Source: Henriciella sp. AS95
GTDB lineage: Bacteria; Pseudomonadota; Alphaproteobacteria; Caulobacterales; Hyphomonadaceae
Assembly (NCBI RefSeq): GCF_038900055.1
Contig: NZ_JBBMQM010000001.1
Coordinates: forward strand, 806,001-870,000
Direction of reading: 5' to 3'
DNA length: 64,000 nucleotides
Shown here: piece by piece, positions 57,175 to 64,000 of the stretch
Numbering within the stretch: the first letter of the stretch is position 1
Layout of the letters: each line of letters starts with the position of its first letter
The notes under the pieces: generated by a model
The model's input: the letters and a program-made list of their open reading frames with translations, nothing else
What the model was told of the DNA's origin: nothing
The model's database searches: none
Program-made: the position numbers and the translations under genes

Positions 57175-57716
57175 TGGGAGTGCTCCATATGCTCCATGAG
57201 CCGCGGCATGATCTCAACGAGATTGCACGGTTTGTGGCGGCTATCGAGTTGCAGGGAAATGACCTTGTCCCAACCGTCCTTTACCGCGCCGGTTGAACCT
57301 GGAAGGCAAAAGATGAAGGTGCCATTGGCAAGGCCGGCCACAGCGCGGGACTGCAAGGTGGAAAGGCCGACACTCTGGAAGCTGACCTGGTGGAAAATGA
57401 CCGAGAAGCCTTCGATAACTTTTTCAAACAGAGGTGTGACTGCTTCGGGCGTCACATCCCGGCCCGTGAGGCCGGTGCCGCCGCTTGAAATAACAACATC
57501 GACGTTGGGGTCTGCGATCCATTCCGAGACTTGCGACCGGATGGACGCTTGGTCGTCCCGCAGGATCTTGCGATCAGCCAGGACATGTCCTGCGTCTTCG
57601 ATGCGCTGAACGAGGGTTGCGCCGGAGGTGTCATTTTCGAGCGTGCGCGTGTCGCTGACGACGAGGACGGCGATGCGTACAGGGATGAATTTCAGGCTTT
57701 CATTGATGCCGTGCAT
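57171..57716 (-). CDS. moaB: MoaB/MogA-type molybdopterin adenylyltransferase
   Basis: 181 residues. [56 protein letters not shown] and [22 protein letters not shown] are the family signatures. It adenylates molybdopterin before MoeA; the family is not always active, and MogA could also be present elsewhere. Confidence 0.93.
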   Translation of the reverse strand: MHGINESLKFIPVRIAVLVVSDTRTLENDTSGATLVQRIEDAGHVLADRKILRDDQASIRSQVSEWIADPNVDVVISSGGTGLTGRDVTPEAVTPLFEKVIEGFSVIFHQVSFQSVGLSTLQSRAVAGLANGTFIFCLPGSTGAVKDGWDKVISLQLDSRHKPCNLVEIMPRLMEHMEHSH

Positions 57717-57728
57717 GGGTGTGTTCCT

Positions 57729-58187
57729 TTAGCTGCCCGACCAGCGGGCGCGATCCTTGTAATCCTCGGCGCGGGGCTCAATCCACTTCGTGCCGGACAG
57801 GGTTGTTTCCTTCTTCCAGAAGACGGCCTCCGTCTTCAGATAGTCCATCAGGTAGTCGGCTGCCTCAAAGGCGGGGCGGCGGTGAGCAGATGCAGTCGCG
57901 ACGAACACGATGGCATCGCCGGGCAACATGTCACCGATGCGGTGGATGATGTGGCTGTCGATGAGCGGCCAGCGTTCGTGCGCCTCCTCTCGGGCTGTTG
58001 CGATGCCGGTTTCTGTCATCGGTGAGTAGGCCTGCAGGTGCAGCGTTTCGACATCGCCGGACGATGCCTGGTCACGCACGAGTCCGGTAAAGCTCACAAT
58101 CGCGCCTGCACCCGCGACGCCTGACTCGAAGGCTTTGAGCGCTTCTGCGGCGTTAATGGGCTCGTCCGTCACTTTGATCATCGTCAT
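57729..58187 (-). CDS. moaE: Molybdopterin synthase catalytic subunit MoaE
   Basis: 152 residues. GAIVSFTGLVRDQASSGDVETLHLQAYSPM, RWPLIDSHIIHRIGDMLPGDAIVFVATASAHRRPAFEAADYLMDYLKTEAVFWKKE contains the catalytic lysines. It can start at 58187 (ATGA overlap with moaD) or 58181 (better spacing from GGAGG); I give the longer one. Confidence 0.94.
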   Translation of the reverse strand: MTMIKVTDEPINAAEALKAFESGVAGAGAIVSFTGLVRDQASSGDVETLHLQAYSPMTETGIATAREEAHERWPLIDSHIIHRIGDMLPGDAIVFVATASAHRRPAFEAADYLMDYLKTEAVFWKKETTLSGTKWIEPRAEDYKDRARWSGS

Positions 58188-58432
58188 CCCCCTCCGACCG
58201 GAGGCATGAAGGCAATTTCGTCAGCGTCTCCGACAGGGTGCGGATCGGCGACAATTTCGTTGTTGATGGCGAGGCGGACTGAGGGCTCGAGCAAGGCGCC
58301 GTCCAGGGTTTTCCGGTCGTCCAGCCACGCGCGCAGGGCGCTCGTATCGCGGACCGATGTCGGCAGGCTGACATGCTCCGACAGCGTGCCCGTCACGTCG
58401 CTGAGGCGCCCGAAATAGAGGATTTCTGCCAT
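58184..58432 (-). CDS. moaD: Molybdopterin synthase sulfur carrier MoaD
   Basis: 82 residues, ubiquitin-like fold, starting ILYFGRLSDVTG and ending VGGG; the terminal Gly-Gly is thiocarboxylated and donates sulfur to MoaE. Two bp after moaA. Confidence 0.93.
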   Translation of the reverse strand: MAEILYFGRLSDVTGTLSEHVSLPTSVRDTSALRAWLDDRKTLDGALLEPSVRLAINNEIVADPHPVGDADEIAFMPPVGGG

Positions 58433-58434
58433 CC

Positions 58435-59466
58435 TCAGCCCCCTGTCACCGACATATGGCGTGGCAAGGCCGGAGATGCGGCGCGTTCACGAATTTTGAA
58501 ATCGTGTTTTTCGGGCTTTTTCAGAAGCGCGCGGTCCAGCGCCGCGTCCAGGGCGGCGCGCGGATCGTCGCTGTCTCTCAAGGCGCTGCGCAGGTCAACG
58601 TGGTCGTCCTGTCCGAGGCACATGTAGATGCGTCCGGTGCAGGTCACCCGTACGCGATTGCATCCAGCGCAGAAATTGTTGGTGAGCGGCGTAATGAAAC
58701 CAAGTTTCCCGCCTGTTTCCTTGATGCGAACATAGCGTGACGGGCCAGCGCTCGTCCCGCTCGCCGCTTCGTCCTCAAGGGTCCAGAACTGGTCCAGCCG
58801 GTCGCGGATCTCGAACAGGGGAATGTACTGGTCCACCCGGTCTTCGCCTGTATCGCCGAGTGGCATGACCTCAATCAAGGTCATGTCGAAGCCGCGATCA
58901 TGAGCCCATTCGACCATGTTTGGAATCTCGGCGGCGTTCTGGTGTTTCAGACCGACCGTGTTGATCTTGATCTTCAGGCCTGCCTTGTCGGCGGCGTCTA
59001 TGCCTCGCATCACCTTGTCAAAGTCCCCGCGGCGGGTGATCTCGCGGAACATGTCCGGGTCGAGCGTATCGAGTGATATGTTGACGCGGCGCACGCCCGC
59101 ATCGACCAGACGTTCGGCATCGCGCTCGAGCAGCGTCGCATTGGTTGTCAGGGTCAGTTCATCCAGGCCGTCGCCGAGATAGGTGCCGAGCCGGTCGAAC
59201 AGATCACCGATATCCTTTCGGACAAGCGGTTCGCCGCCGGTCACGCGGATTTTCCTGACGCCGCGGCGGATGAAAGCAGCCGCCACGGTCTCAAGCTCTT
59301 CGAGCGTCAGAAGGTCCTTCTTCGGCAGGAAGGTCATGTGCTCTGCCATGCAATACGCGCAGCGCAGGTCGCATCGGTCGGTCACAGACAGGCGAAGATA
59401 CGACACGGTCCGGCCAAAAGCATCTGTCAGGGGCGCTGGGGATATCGGGGTCAGGCCATCAGGCAT
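58435..59466 (-). CDS. moaA: GTP 3',8-cyclase MoaA
   Basis: 343 residues from ATG 59466; GGAGG lies 7 bases upstream, better than the ATG seven codons earlier. Radical-SAM motif [13 protein letters not shown], then [28 protein letters not shown], and a C-terminal second 4Fe-4S site [20 protein letters not shown]. Starts cPMP synthesis from GTP. The start overlaps the previous gene by 8 bp. Confidence 0.95.
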   Translation of the reverse strand: MPDGLTPISPAPLTDAFGRTVSYLRLSVTDRCDLRCAYCMAEHMTFLPKKDLLTLEELETVAAAFIRRGVRKIRVTGGEPLVRKDIGDLFDRLGTYLGDGLDELTLTTNATLLERDAERLVDAGVRRVNISLDTLDPDMFREITRRGDFDKVMRGIDAADKAGLKIKINTVGLKHQNAAEIPNMVEWAHDRGFDMTLIEVMPLGDTGEDRVDQYIPLFEIRDRLDQFWTLEDEAASGTSAGPSRYVRIKETGGKLGFITPLTNNFCAGCNRVRVTCTGRIYMCLGQDDHVDLRSALRDSDDPRAALDAALDRALLKKPEKHDFKIRERAASPALPRHMSVTGG

Positions 59467-60964
59467 ATCTGGCCTCCATCCGGTCATGCAGGTCGGCCAG
59501 CGTGTCTATGTCTCTCGCTTCAGTCGGGGTGATTGGCAGCGTTACGGTGTTCTTCAGCGATGCAAAGACGGACCGAGCGCCCTGGTCACCGCCAATGGCA
59601 CAGAGCGCCGAAAACGTGTCTTCCGAGAACATGGCCGGCGGCATCAACACACCGGACGATTCGCTCATGGCGGCGCTCTTTCCATACGCATGCGTTTCGG
59701 CCAGCGCGGTCAGATGATGCGGTGAAACATCTGGCATGTCGGCCAGCAGGATCATGGCAGATTGTACGCCGGGGATGTGCTGCGCTGCCTCGATCCCAGC
59801 GCGCAGGGACGTCGCCTGACCGGACCTGGCTTCCTTGTTCTCAATCACTGCCCAGCCGAAACGTCTGAGTTCGGCTGCCCGGTCAAGCTGATCTGGCCCC
59901 ACAATGGCGAGACGGGCCGCGCATGGAGTGGTTTCCAGAAGACGCGCGGCGTGACGGATGAGCGGCGCTCCCTCCAGATCAGTCATCAGCTTATCGCCCT
60001 CTTCGAAGCGGGCGGACTGACCTGCGGACAGAAGGATAATGGCGGTCGAGGCGAACACATTGGCCTTCTGGACGTGATAGGCCTCCACGATCTCGGCGAA
60101 GGTCGACACAGCCAGCATCGATGCGTCCCGCATGCCTCCGATGAGACCAACGGGCCCGCGAACACGGCGAACCAGGCTTTCAGGGACTCCGGATGACAGG
60201 AGCTCACTGGTCCGGCGCTGCTGAGTCCTCATGCTGCCAACGGCGCCGACGTAGAAAGCGGGTCCCGAAAGCGCCTGCTGCAGCAGCGGCACTTCCCAAT
60301 CATTGTCGTGGAACATCAGGACAAACGCTGTGAACGGGTCGTCGTGATTGGCTGGAAGGTCTGACGGTGTGTCTAGTGCAATGGCATCGTGGAAGCCGCA
60401 TGCCTTGGCGTGATCGAGGTCTTCGCCATCGCGAAGCTGAAGGTCGATCTCAACGCCGCTCGCCTTCGCCAGCCGGGCCAGCGCCAAAGCATCGGCACCA
60501 CGCCCGGCAATGCGCATTCTTAATTTTGGTTGGTAGCGAGCTGTAAATTCGCCAGCGGCATCCAGGGTGAGAGTGGCCGGCTTACGAGCCCGCAAGCGGT
60601 CGCGGCAGGCACGCAGCGCCGTGGAATCCGGGTTAGGCTCAATGACAATCTCAATCGCGCCGCCGCAAGGCAGCGGCAGGTCGGTGAAAGGCGAGCCTGA
60701 TCCATAGCGCAGTGATTTCGGTTCACCTGCCGCGATCGCTGACTGCGCCTGCAGCGCGACATCCGCATCAATGCAGCCGCCGGAAATATATCCGGCAATG
60801 TCGCCCGATGCGTTCACCGCCATGAGAGCGCCAAGATCCCTCACGCTGCCACCTTCAATACCCGTGATCATGACCAGGGCTGCGCCTATCGTCTCGGACC
60901 AGTCAAGAAACTGGGTGAGGACGTCTTCAGCATGTTCAAGGTATCGAGACTGGGCTGTCACCAT
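59459..60964 (-). CDS. Fusion of XdhC/CoxI with a MobA-like molybdenum-cofactor nucleotidyltransferase
   Basis: 501 residues. The N-terminal ~300 residues are XdhC/Cox[30 protein letters not shown], Cys in [10 protein letters not shown] (residues ~97-106), and a Rossmann part with [15 protein letters not shown] and [18 protein letters not shown]. From residue ~305 an NTP-transferase domain begins: [17 protein letters not shown] (312-325), with [16 protein letters not shown] later. XdhC binds and sulfurates Moco; MocA/MobA adds CMP or GMP. The fusion suggests loading of a dinucleotide-type cofactor, typical for xanthine-oxidase-family enzymes. Confidence 0.9.
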   Translation of the reverse strand: MVTAQSRYLEHAEDVLTQFLDWSETIGAALVMITGIEGGSVRDLGALMAVNASGDIAGYISGGCIDADVALQAQSAIAAGEPKSLRYGSGSPFTDLPLPCGGAIEIVIEPNPDSTALRACRDRLRARKPATLTLDAAGEFTARYQPKLRMRIAGRGADALALARLAKASGVEIDLQLRDGEDLDHAKACGFHDAIALDTPSDLPANHDDPFTAFVLMFHDNDWEVPLLQQALSGPAFYVGAVGSMRTQQRRTSELLSSGVPESLVRRVRGPVGLIGGMRDASMLAVSTFAEIVEAYHVQKANVFASTAIILLSAGQSARFEEGDKLMTDLEGAPLIRHAARLLETTPCAARLAIVGPDQLDRAAELRRFGWAVIENKEARSGQATSLRAGIEAAQHIPGVQSAMILLADMPDVSPHHLTALAETHAYGKSAAMSESSGVLMPPAMFSEDTFSALCAIGGDQGARSVFASLKNTVTLPITPTEARDIDTLADLHDRMEARYA

Positions 60965-61003
60965 GAAAGCCGTTGTAAACGTCGGTTTAGATCGAGGCCA
61001 GTG

Positions 61004-61354
61004 CTAATTGTCGCTCTCAAGCGCCATGAGCTTTTTGAGGGCGGACACGGAGCTGGCCAGAGAGGTTTCGTTTACAGAATGGTAAAGGGCGAGCACGGTC
61101 TGGCCCGTTTCAGTAACTTCCGAGCCGCCGCGATCCGTGCCGCCATGGGTCGATTTCACGAGGGGGTCGGCGAAGTCGCCGTTCATTTCATCAATCAGCT
61201 TCAGGGCGCGTGGGTAGGACATTCCGAGCGCGCTGGCGGCCTTCGAGATCGACCCGGTGTCGTCGATCGCCTCAAGCAGGGCGGCCTTCCCGGGACCGAA
61301 ACGGCCGCCGTGGCCAAGGTTGATGCGAATGCTGAGGGAGAGGTCTTGTTTCAT
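61004..61354 (-). CDS. ModE-type winged-helix regulator (N-terminal domain only)
   Basis: 116 residues from ATG 61354, whose first base is also the last base of the soxA stop (TAATG). It has the LysR-like HTH of ModE: GPGKAALLEAIDDTGSISKAASALGMSYPRALKLIDEMN, followed by the wing GGSEVTETGQTVLALY. The molybdate-binding TOBE domains of full ModE are absent, so it may respond to something else or need a partner. Function in control of this operon is likely, because it is encoded at the sox/Moco junction. Confidence 0.85.
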   Translation of the reverse strand: MKQDLSLSIRINLGHGGRFGPGKAALLEAIDDTGSISKAASALGMSYPRALKLIDEMNGDFADPLVKSTHGGTDRGGSEVTETGQTVLALYHSVNETSLASSVSALKKLMALESDN

Positions 61355-62142
61355 TATCGTCTGACGCCTGGAACTTCGATGGGTAGGCCTTCGGCTCGCT
61401 TGGCGAGGTAGAGCTCGACGGCGAGGTAGTCGTCCGATCCGTACGCCAGCGGCTCGGCGCGCACGCCTGCATCGCAATCTCGCAGACGCCTTTGAAGAGA
61501 GCCAAAGGTCTGCCATTCCAGCCGGTAGCCTGGAAAGGCCGTCCCATGGCCCTGACTGATTGTATCGCCGCGCAGCTGCTTTCCCCAATTATCATTGTGG
61601 CATTGGTTGCAGGCCAGATTGTACTGACCCCGCTTGGTGAAGAAGTAGTCCTCGCCGCGCTCATACCAGTCGCTGACGCCGCCGCTGATATCAACCTTTA
61701 TGGGGTCTCCATGCGATAGGTGAGCGACGTAGGCGGTGAGCGATAAGAGCTGTTCGCTTTCATAGTCCAGAGGCGCCAGACCCTGGTGACGGGTGCGGCA
61801 CAGATTTATGCGCCCTTCAAGGTTTACGAGCGAGCCTGTCTTTTCGTCCATGGCTGGATAATGCGCGGCGACCCCAATTAGTTCAGAACCCTCTTCGCCG
61901 TGACAGGCGCTACAGGCCTTTGATTGCGGCGGTGCATTTGAGAAGAGCGCTTCGCCCTGGTCGACCCAGAGAAAGCCGGGATTGGCAAAATCATCGTCCT
62001 GGAGAGCCTGCGTGTCTGCCTGTAGAAACTGGTAGCCGGACACGACCTCATCAGCGTCGAGCGTGCTGCGGGGTTCCTCTGCCGGAGTGTCCTGTGAACA
62101 GGCGGCTAAGACCAGCGCAACGGCCAGCCAGGCCAGCCTCAT
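61354..62142 (-). CDS. soxA: SoxA, diheme cytochrome c of the thiosulfate-oxidising SoxXA complex
   Basis: 262 residues; signal with lipobox LAAC at Cys15. Two CxxCH haem motifs, CSACH and CNQCH, and the catalytic Cys in RLRDCDAGVRAEPLAYG. With SoxX it oxidatively joins thiosulfate to the SoxY cysteine. Overlaps soxZ by 4 bp and the regulator by 1 bp. The lipid anchor is unusual for a normally soluble subunit. Confidence 0.93.
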   Translation of the reverse strand: MRLAWLAVALVLAACSQDTPAEEPRSTLDADEVVSGYQFLQADTQALQDDDFANPGFLWVDQGEALFSNAPPQSKACSACHGEEGSELIGVAAHYPAMDEKTGSLVNLEGRINLCRTRHQGLAPLDYESEQLLSLTAYVAHLSHGDPIKVDISGGVSDWYERGEDYFFTKRGQYNLACNQCHNDNWGKQLRGDTISQGHGTAFPGYRLEWQTFGSLQRRLRDCDAGVRAEPLAYGSDDYLAVELYLAKRAEGLPIEVPGVRR

Positions 62143-62456
62143 TCGACTGTCAAAGCGTGGGTTTCGGACCAGGTCTCGCCTTTCTGGTCGGTCCAGCGAA
62201 ACTCCAGCGTCCCCGAGGTCGTCGCGCGCGTGTAGAAGGTCAGGAACGGATTTGCAGCAATGCCCGGGTGGAACGTCGCTTCAAAGATCGTCTCGCCGTC
62301 ATAGGTACATTTGAATGTCTTGATGATGTCTCGCTCAATGACCTCTCCGCGATTATTGCGGCGGTAGCCCGTTTCCATCGGATGCTGGATCAGGGCTTTG
62401 AGTTCGATGACCTCACCCTTCCTGGCCGTATCTGGTGCTGATATGCGGATGGACAT
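62139..62456 (-). CDS. soxZ: SoxZ, SoxY partner
   Basis: 105 residues, whole-length match to SoxZ: IRISAPDTARKGEVIELKALIQHPMETGYRR, FKCTYDGETIFEATFHPGIAANPFLTFYTRATTSGTLEFRWTDQKG. Immunoglobulin-like fold that pairs with SoxY in the periplasm. Confidence 0.95.
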   Translation of the reverse strand: MSIRISAPDTARKGEVIELKALIQHPMETGYRRNNRGEVIERDIIKTFKCTYDGETIFEATFHPGIAANPFLTFYTRATTSGTLEFRWTDQKGETWSETHALTVE

Positions 62457-62464
62457 GATGGCTC

Positions 62465-62944
62465 CTACCCGATGATGCAGGCGGCTAGGGTAACGACCGT
62501 GCTGGCCTTACCGATCCAGAGTGTGCCGTCGCTCATCTCGGCGACGGCGCGGATGGTCTGCGTGCCGGCCATGCGGATGCGGGTCGCCACTTCAGCTTTG
62601 CCGGCGCGCGGCCCCAGCTGAAACTCTGCAACTTCCGCGATTGGGTTGCGCGGAGAGAGTATGGCGATGCGTTTGACGTAATCGGTCTCGGTCATCGGGC
62701 TATCGACCGTGACCTTTATGGCAACCGAATTACCGTTTTCGGCGATGGGTGGCAGATCAACTGTCACACGGCCTTCTTGCAGTTCGCCGTCGCCAAACAG
62801 GTCTTTGATCGCCTTGTCGGCATCTGCCGCTTCAGCGACAGACGATAGCGGAAAGGCCGCACATACAAGGCCTGCCGAGCCGAGCGCAAGCATGCGCCTT
62901 CGGCTGAGTGAAAAATTGAACTTATCGGTCTGTGCAGTGTCCAT
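62465..62944 (-). CDS. soxY: SoxY, sulfur-carrier protein with an atypical C-terminus
   Basis: 159 residues; Tat signal SRRRMLALGSAGLVCAA. The SoxY fold follows (IAENGNSVAIKVTVDSPMTETDYVKRIAILSPRNP, FQLGPRAGKAEVATRIRMAGTQTIRAVAEMSDGTLW). In the family the protein ends in a flexible GGCGG arm carrying the substrate on Cys; here it ends TLAACIIG. The cysteine is kept at the right place but the glycines around it are not. Confidence 0.9.
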   Translation of the reverse strand: MDTAQTDKFNFSLSRRRMLALGSAGLVCAAFPLSSVAEAADADKAIKDLFGDGELQEGRVTVDLPPIAENGNSVAIKVTVDSPMTETDYVKRIAILSPRNPIAEVAEFQLGPRAGKAEVATRIRMAGTQTIRAVAEMSDGTLWIGKASTVVTLAACIIG

Positions 62945-62945
62945 T

Positions 62946-63395
62946 TCAGGCCTTCAGGCTGGATAGATAAGCGACGAGATCTTCGATCTGTTGCGCGCTG
63001 AGGGCGGGCTTTCCCTTATATTCGCTGCCAACGCGGTTCAGCCCGTCTACCCTGTAATATGAGGGCATAACCGTTTCTGGCCAAATATTCTGTGCGCCTG
63101 CGATGCGCATCCGGATCTGTTCAGCCGTCAGACGGTCACCAAGATTGGTGAGTGCCGGGCCGACATCGCCCTGGAAATCAACGTCGAGGCCGTCGATCGC
63201 ATGACAGAGGACGCAATGGCCGAGCGCCCGGCTGGAGAATATCTCACGGCCACGATCCGGGTCGCCAGATTTACCCTCCAGAGGGGCTGTAATGGCATCA
63301 CCGCTGACCTGTACATCGCTTGCGAACTGATAAGAATTTGCCGGTTGGCAGGCAGATGATGCGAGCATGATCAAAACCGACAAGGCGACCCTCAC
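62946..63395 (-). CDS. soxX: SoxX, monoheme cytochrome c subunit
   Basis: 149 residues; lipobox-like SSAC at Cys16. Haem motif CVLCH; GDVGPALTNLGDRLTAEQIRMRIAGAQNIWPETVMPSYYR contains the Met ligand. Partner of SoxA. Overlaps the flavoprotein gene by 4 bp and is 1 bp from soxY. Confidence 0.92.
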   Translation of the reverse strand: MRVALSVLIMLASSACQPANSYQFASDVQVSGDAITAPLEGKSGDPDRGREIFSSRALGHCVLCHAIDGLDVDFQGDVGPALTNLGDRLTAEQIRMRIAGAQNIWPETVMPSYYRVDGLNRVGSEYKGKPALSAQQIEDLVAYLSSLKA

Positions 63396-64000
63396 CCGAA
63401 TGCCTCTTGCGTGATGGTCTGGAACCAGGCGTCTGCTTGTGCCGCTTCAGCCGTGCGGACGCTATCGTCGGCGATTTCAGGGGAGAGCCCGCCCGCCCCT
63501 TCAATGCTGGTCAGCTTACCGTCTGCGTTGGAGTAGACGCCCGTGATCGATATCGCCTGATCGGGAGCGATGTAGGAGTAGCAGGTATTGGCAAGGACGG
63601 TGGGCTCGACATCGAGTCCGGCGACCTGACGGGCGATCTGCATGGCGCAGAATTTGGCCTGAAGATTGGCCGAAAACGCCGACTTCGGCATCGGCGCAGC
63701 GATTGTGGCATCGCCGATGACGTGGATGTCCGGCTGCAGGGTGGATGAGAAGTCCAGAGGGTTGATTGGGCACCAGCCCGTCTCGTCGCTCACGCCCGCT
63801 CGGTCGGCGATATCGCCTGCTTTCTGTGGCGGAATGATATTGGCGACGTCGGCGGTGATGTCCTCAAAGTCGGTCGAGACGGTCATCGTGGAAGGATCGA
63901 CAGAGACGACGCGGCCAAAGTCTGCCGCGCCGCGCCATTCCAGATGATCTGGATAGAGCTTCGCCCAGGCATCCATAAACAGTGGCTTCTTTGAGAAGGT
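63392..64000 (-). CDS. Flavocytochrome c sulfide dehydrogenase flavoprotein (FccB/SoxF), partial
   Basis: Only the C-terminal ~202 residues are inside the window; the frame stays open to the right edge (reading TFSKKPLFMDAWAKLYPDHLEW). FAD-side segments are IHVIGDATIAAPMPKSAFSANLQAKFCAMQI and the FCSD C-terminal domain LANTCYSYIAPDQAISITGVY with one of the redox cysteines. It oxidises sulfide or sulfane-sulfur at the periplasmic side and passes electrons to a cytochrome c; in sox clusters it is SoxF. First visible gene of the 13-gene unit. Confidence 0.9.
   Translation of the reverse strand, partial: TFSKKPLFMDAWAKLYPDHLEWRGAADFGRVVSVDPSTMTVSTDFEDITADVANIIPPQKAGDIADRAGVSDETGWCPINPLDFSSTLQPDIHVIGDATIAAPMPKSAFSANLQAKFCAMQIARQVAGLDVEPTVLANTCYSYIAPDQAISITGVYSNADGKLTSIEGAGGLSPEIADDSVRTAEAAQADAWFQTITQEAFG

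Noticed and set aside
61355-61588. 78-residue N-terminal extension of the ModE-type regulator
   Set aside because: It is out of frame with soxA, Arg-rich, and the HTH begins only after ATG 61354.

Overview
The window looks like the chromosome of a marine, Gram-negative alphaproteobacterium, most like the Hyphomonadaceae/Caulobacterales; this is inferred from gene content, not from a marker gene. The clues are: high GC with mirror ORFs; a ~1,580-residue NAD-glutamate dehydrogenase; a CC0125/CC1285-type lipoprotein; methionine synthase split into two genes; a TonB-dependent receptor beside a beta-propeller phytase; ectoine genes; and many lipoproteins. No rRNA, tRNA, CRISPR array, transposase or phage gene was seen.

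Layout. 0.1-4.6 kb: envelope and ribosome maintenance genes (META/YbaY lipoprotein, DolP-like BON lipoprotein, YraN, RsmI, LpoA-like, DUF1232). 4.7-8.9 kb: SDR dehydrogenase, small lipoprotein, aldehyde dehydrogenase, phytase. 9.0-15.1 kb: TonB receptor, HerA-like ATPase, YrhK and AI-2E-type membrane proteins. 15.2-22.8 kb: NAD-GDH and M1 aminopeptidase. 22.9-29.5 kb: GST, queG, mtgA, a TonB-like/TPR pair, an epimerase-like gene, yghU, and a small secreted-protein gene set between two copies of the yghU 3' end. 29.5-31.6 kb: OxyR-like regulator without the redox cysteines, a tiny basic ORF and an exported beta-carbonic anhydrase. 31.5-41.4 kb: a tightly packed 11-gene minus-strand unit for methionine and one-carbon metabolism that starts with an ArsR-methyltransferase regulator and holds metF, both halves of metH, a nuclease-like gene, two VOC genes and two exporter-type genes. 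41.6-44.1 kb: mlaA-mlaC and an acidic PRC-barrel lipoprotein. 44.2-48.7 kb: glutathione-dependent formaldehyde oxidation (class III ADH, S-formylglutathione hydrolase) with VOC and GST genes. 48.7-54.8 kb: ectoine cluster ectR / ectABC-ask plus a sodium:solute symporter. 54.9-55.5 kb: lipoprotein cytochrome c. 55.5-64.0 kb: one 13-gene minus-strand run joining sulfur oxidation (flavocytochrome flavoprotein, soxX, Y, Z, A) to a ModE-like regulator and a nearly full set of molybdenum-cofactor genes.

How the genes work together. The last block couples thiosulfate/sulfide oxidation to Moco supply, which makes sense if a molybdenum sulfite dehydrogenase (SoxCD or SorAB) lies just beyond the right edge. 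The methionine unit reads as homocysteine remethylation under a SAM/SAH-responsive repressor with a perfect palindrome at its own promoter. The most unusual local structure is the 41-bp perfect direct repeat (53 bp with 4 mismatches) around a ~715-bp insert at the end of yghU. The downstream copy still reads in the yghU frame to its own stop, so it looks like the displaced original 3' end.
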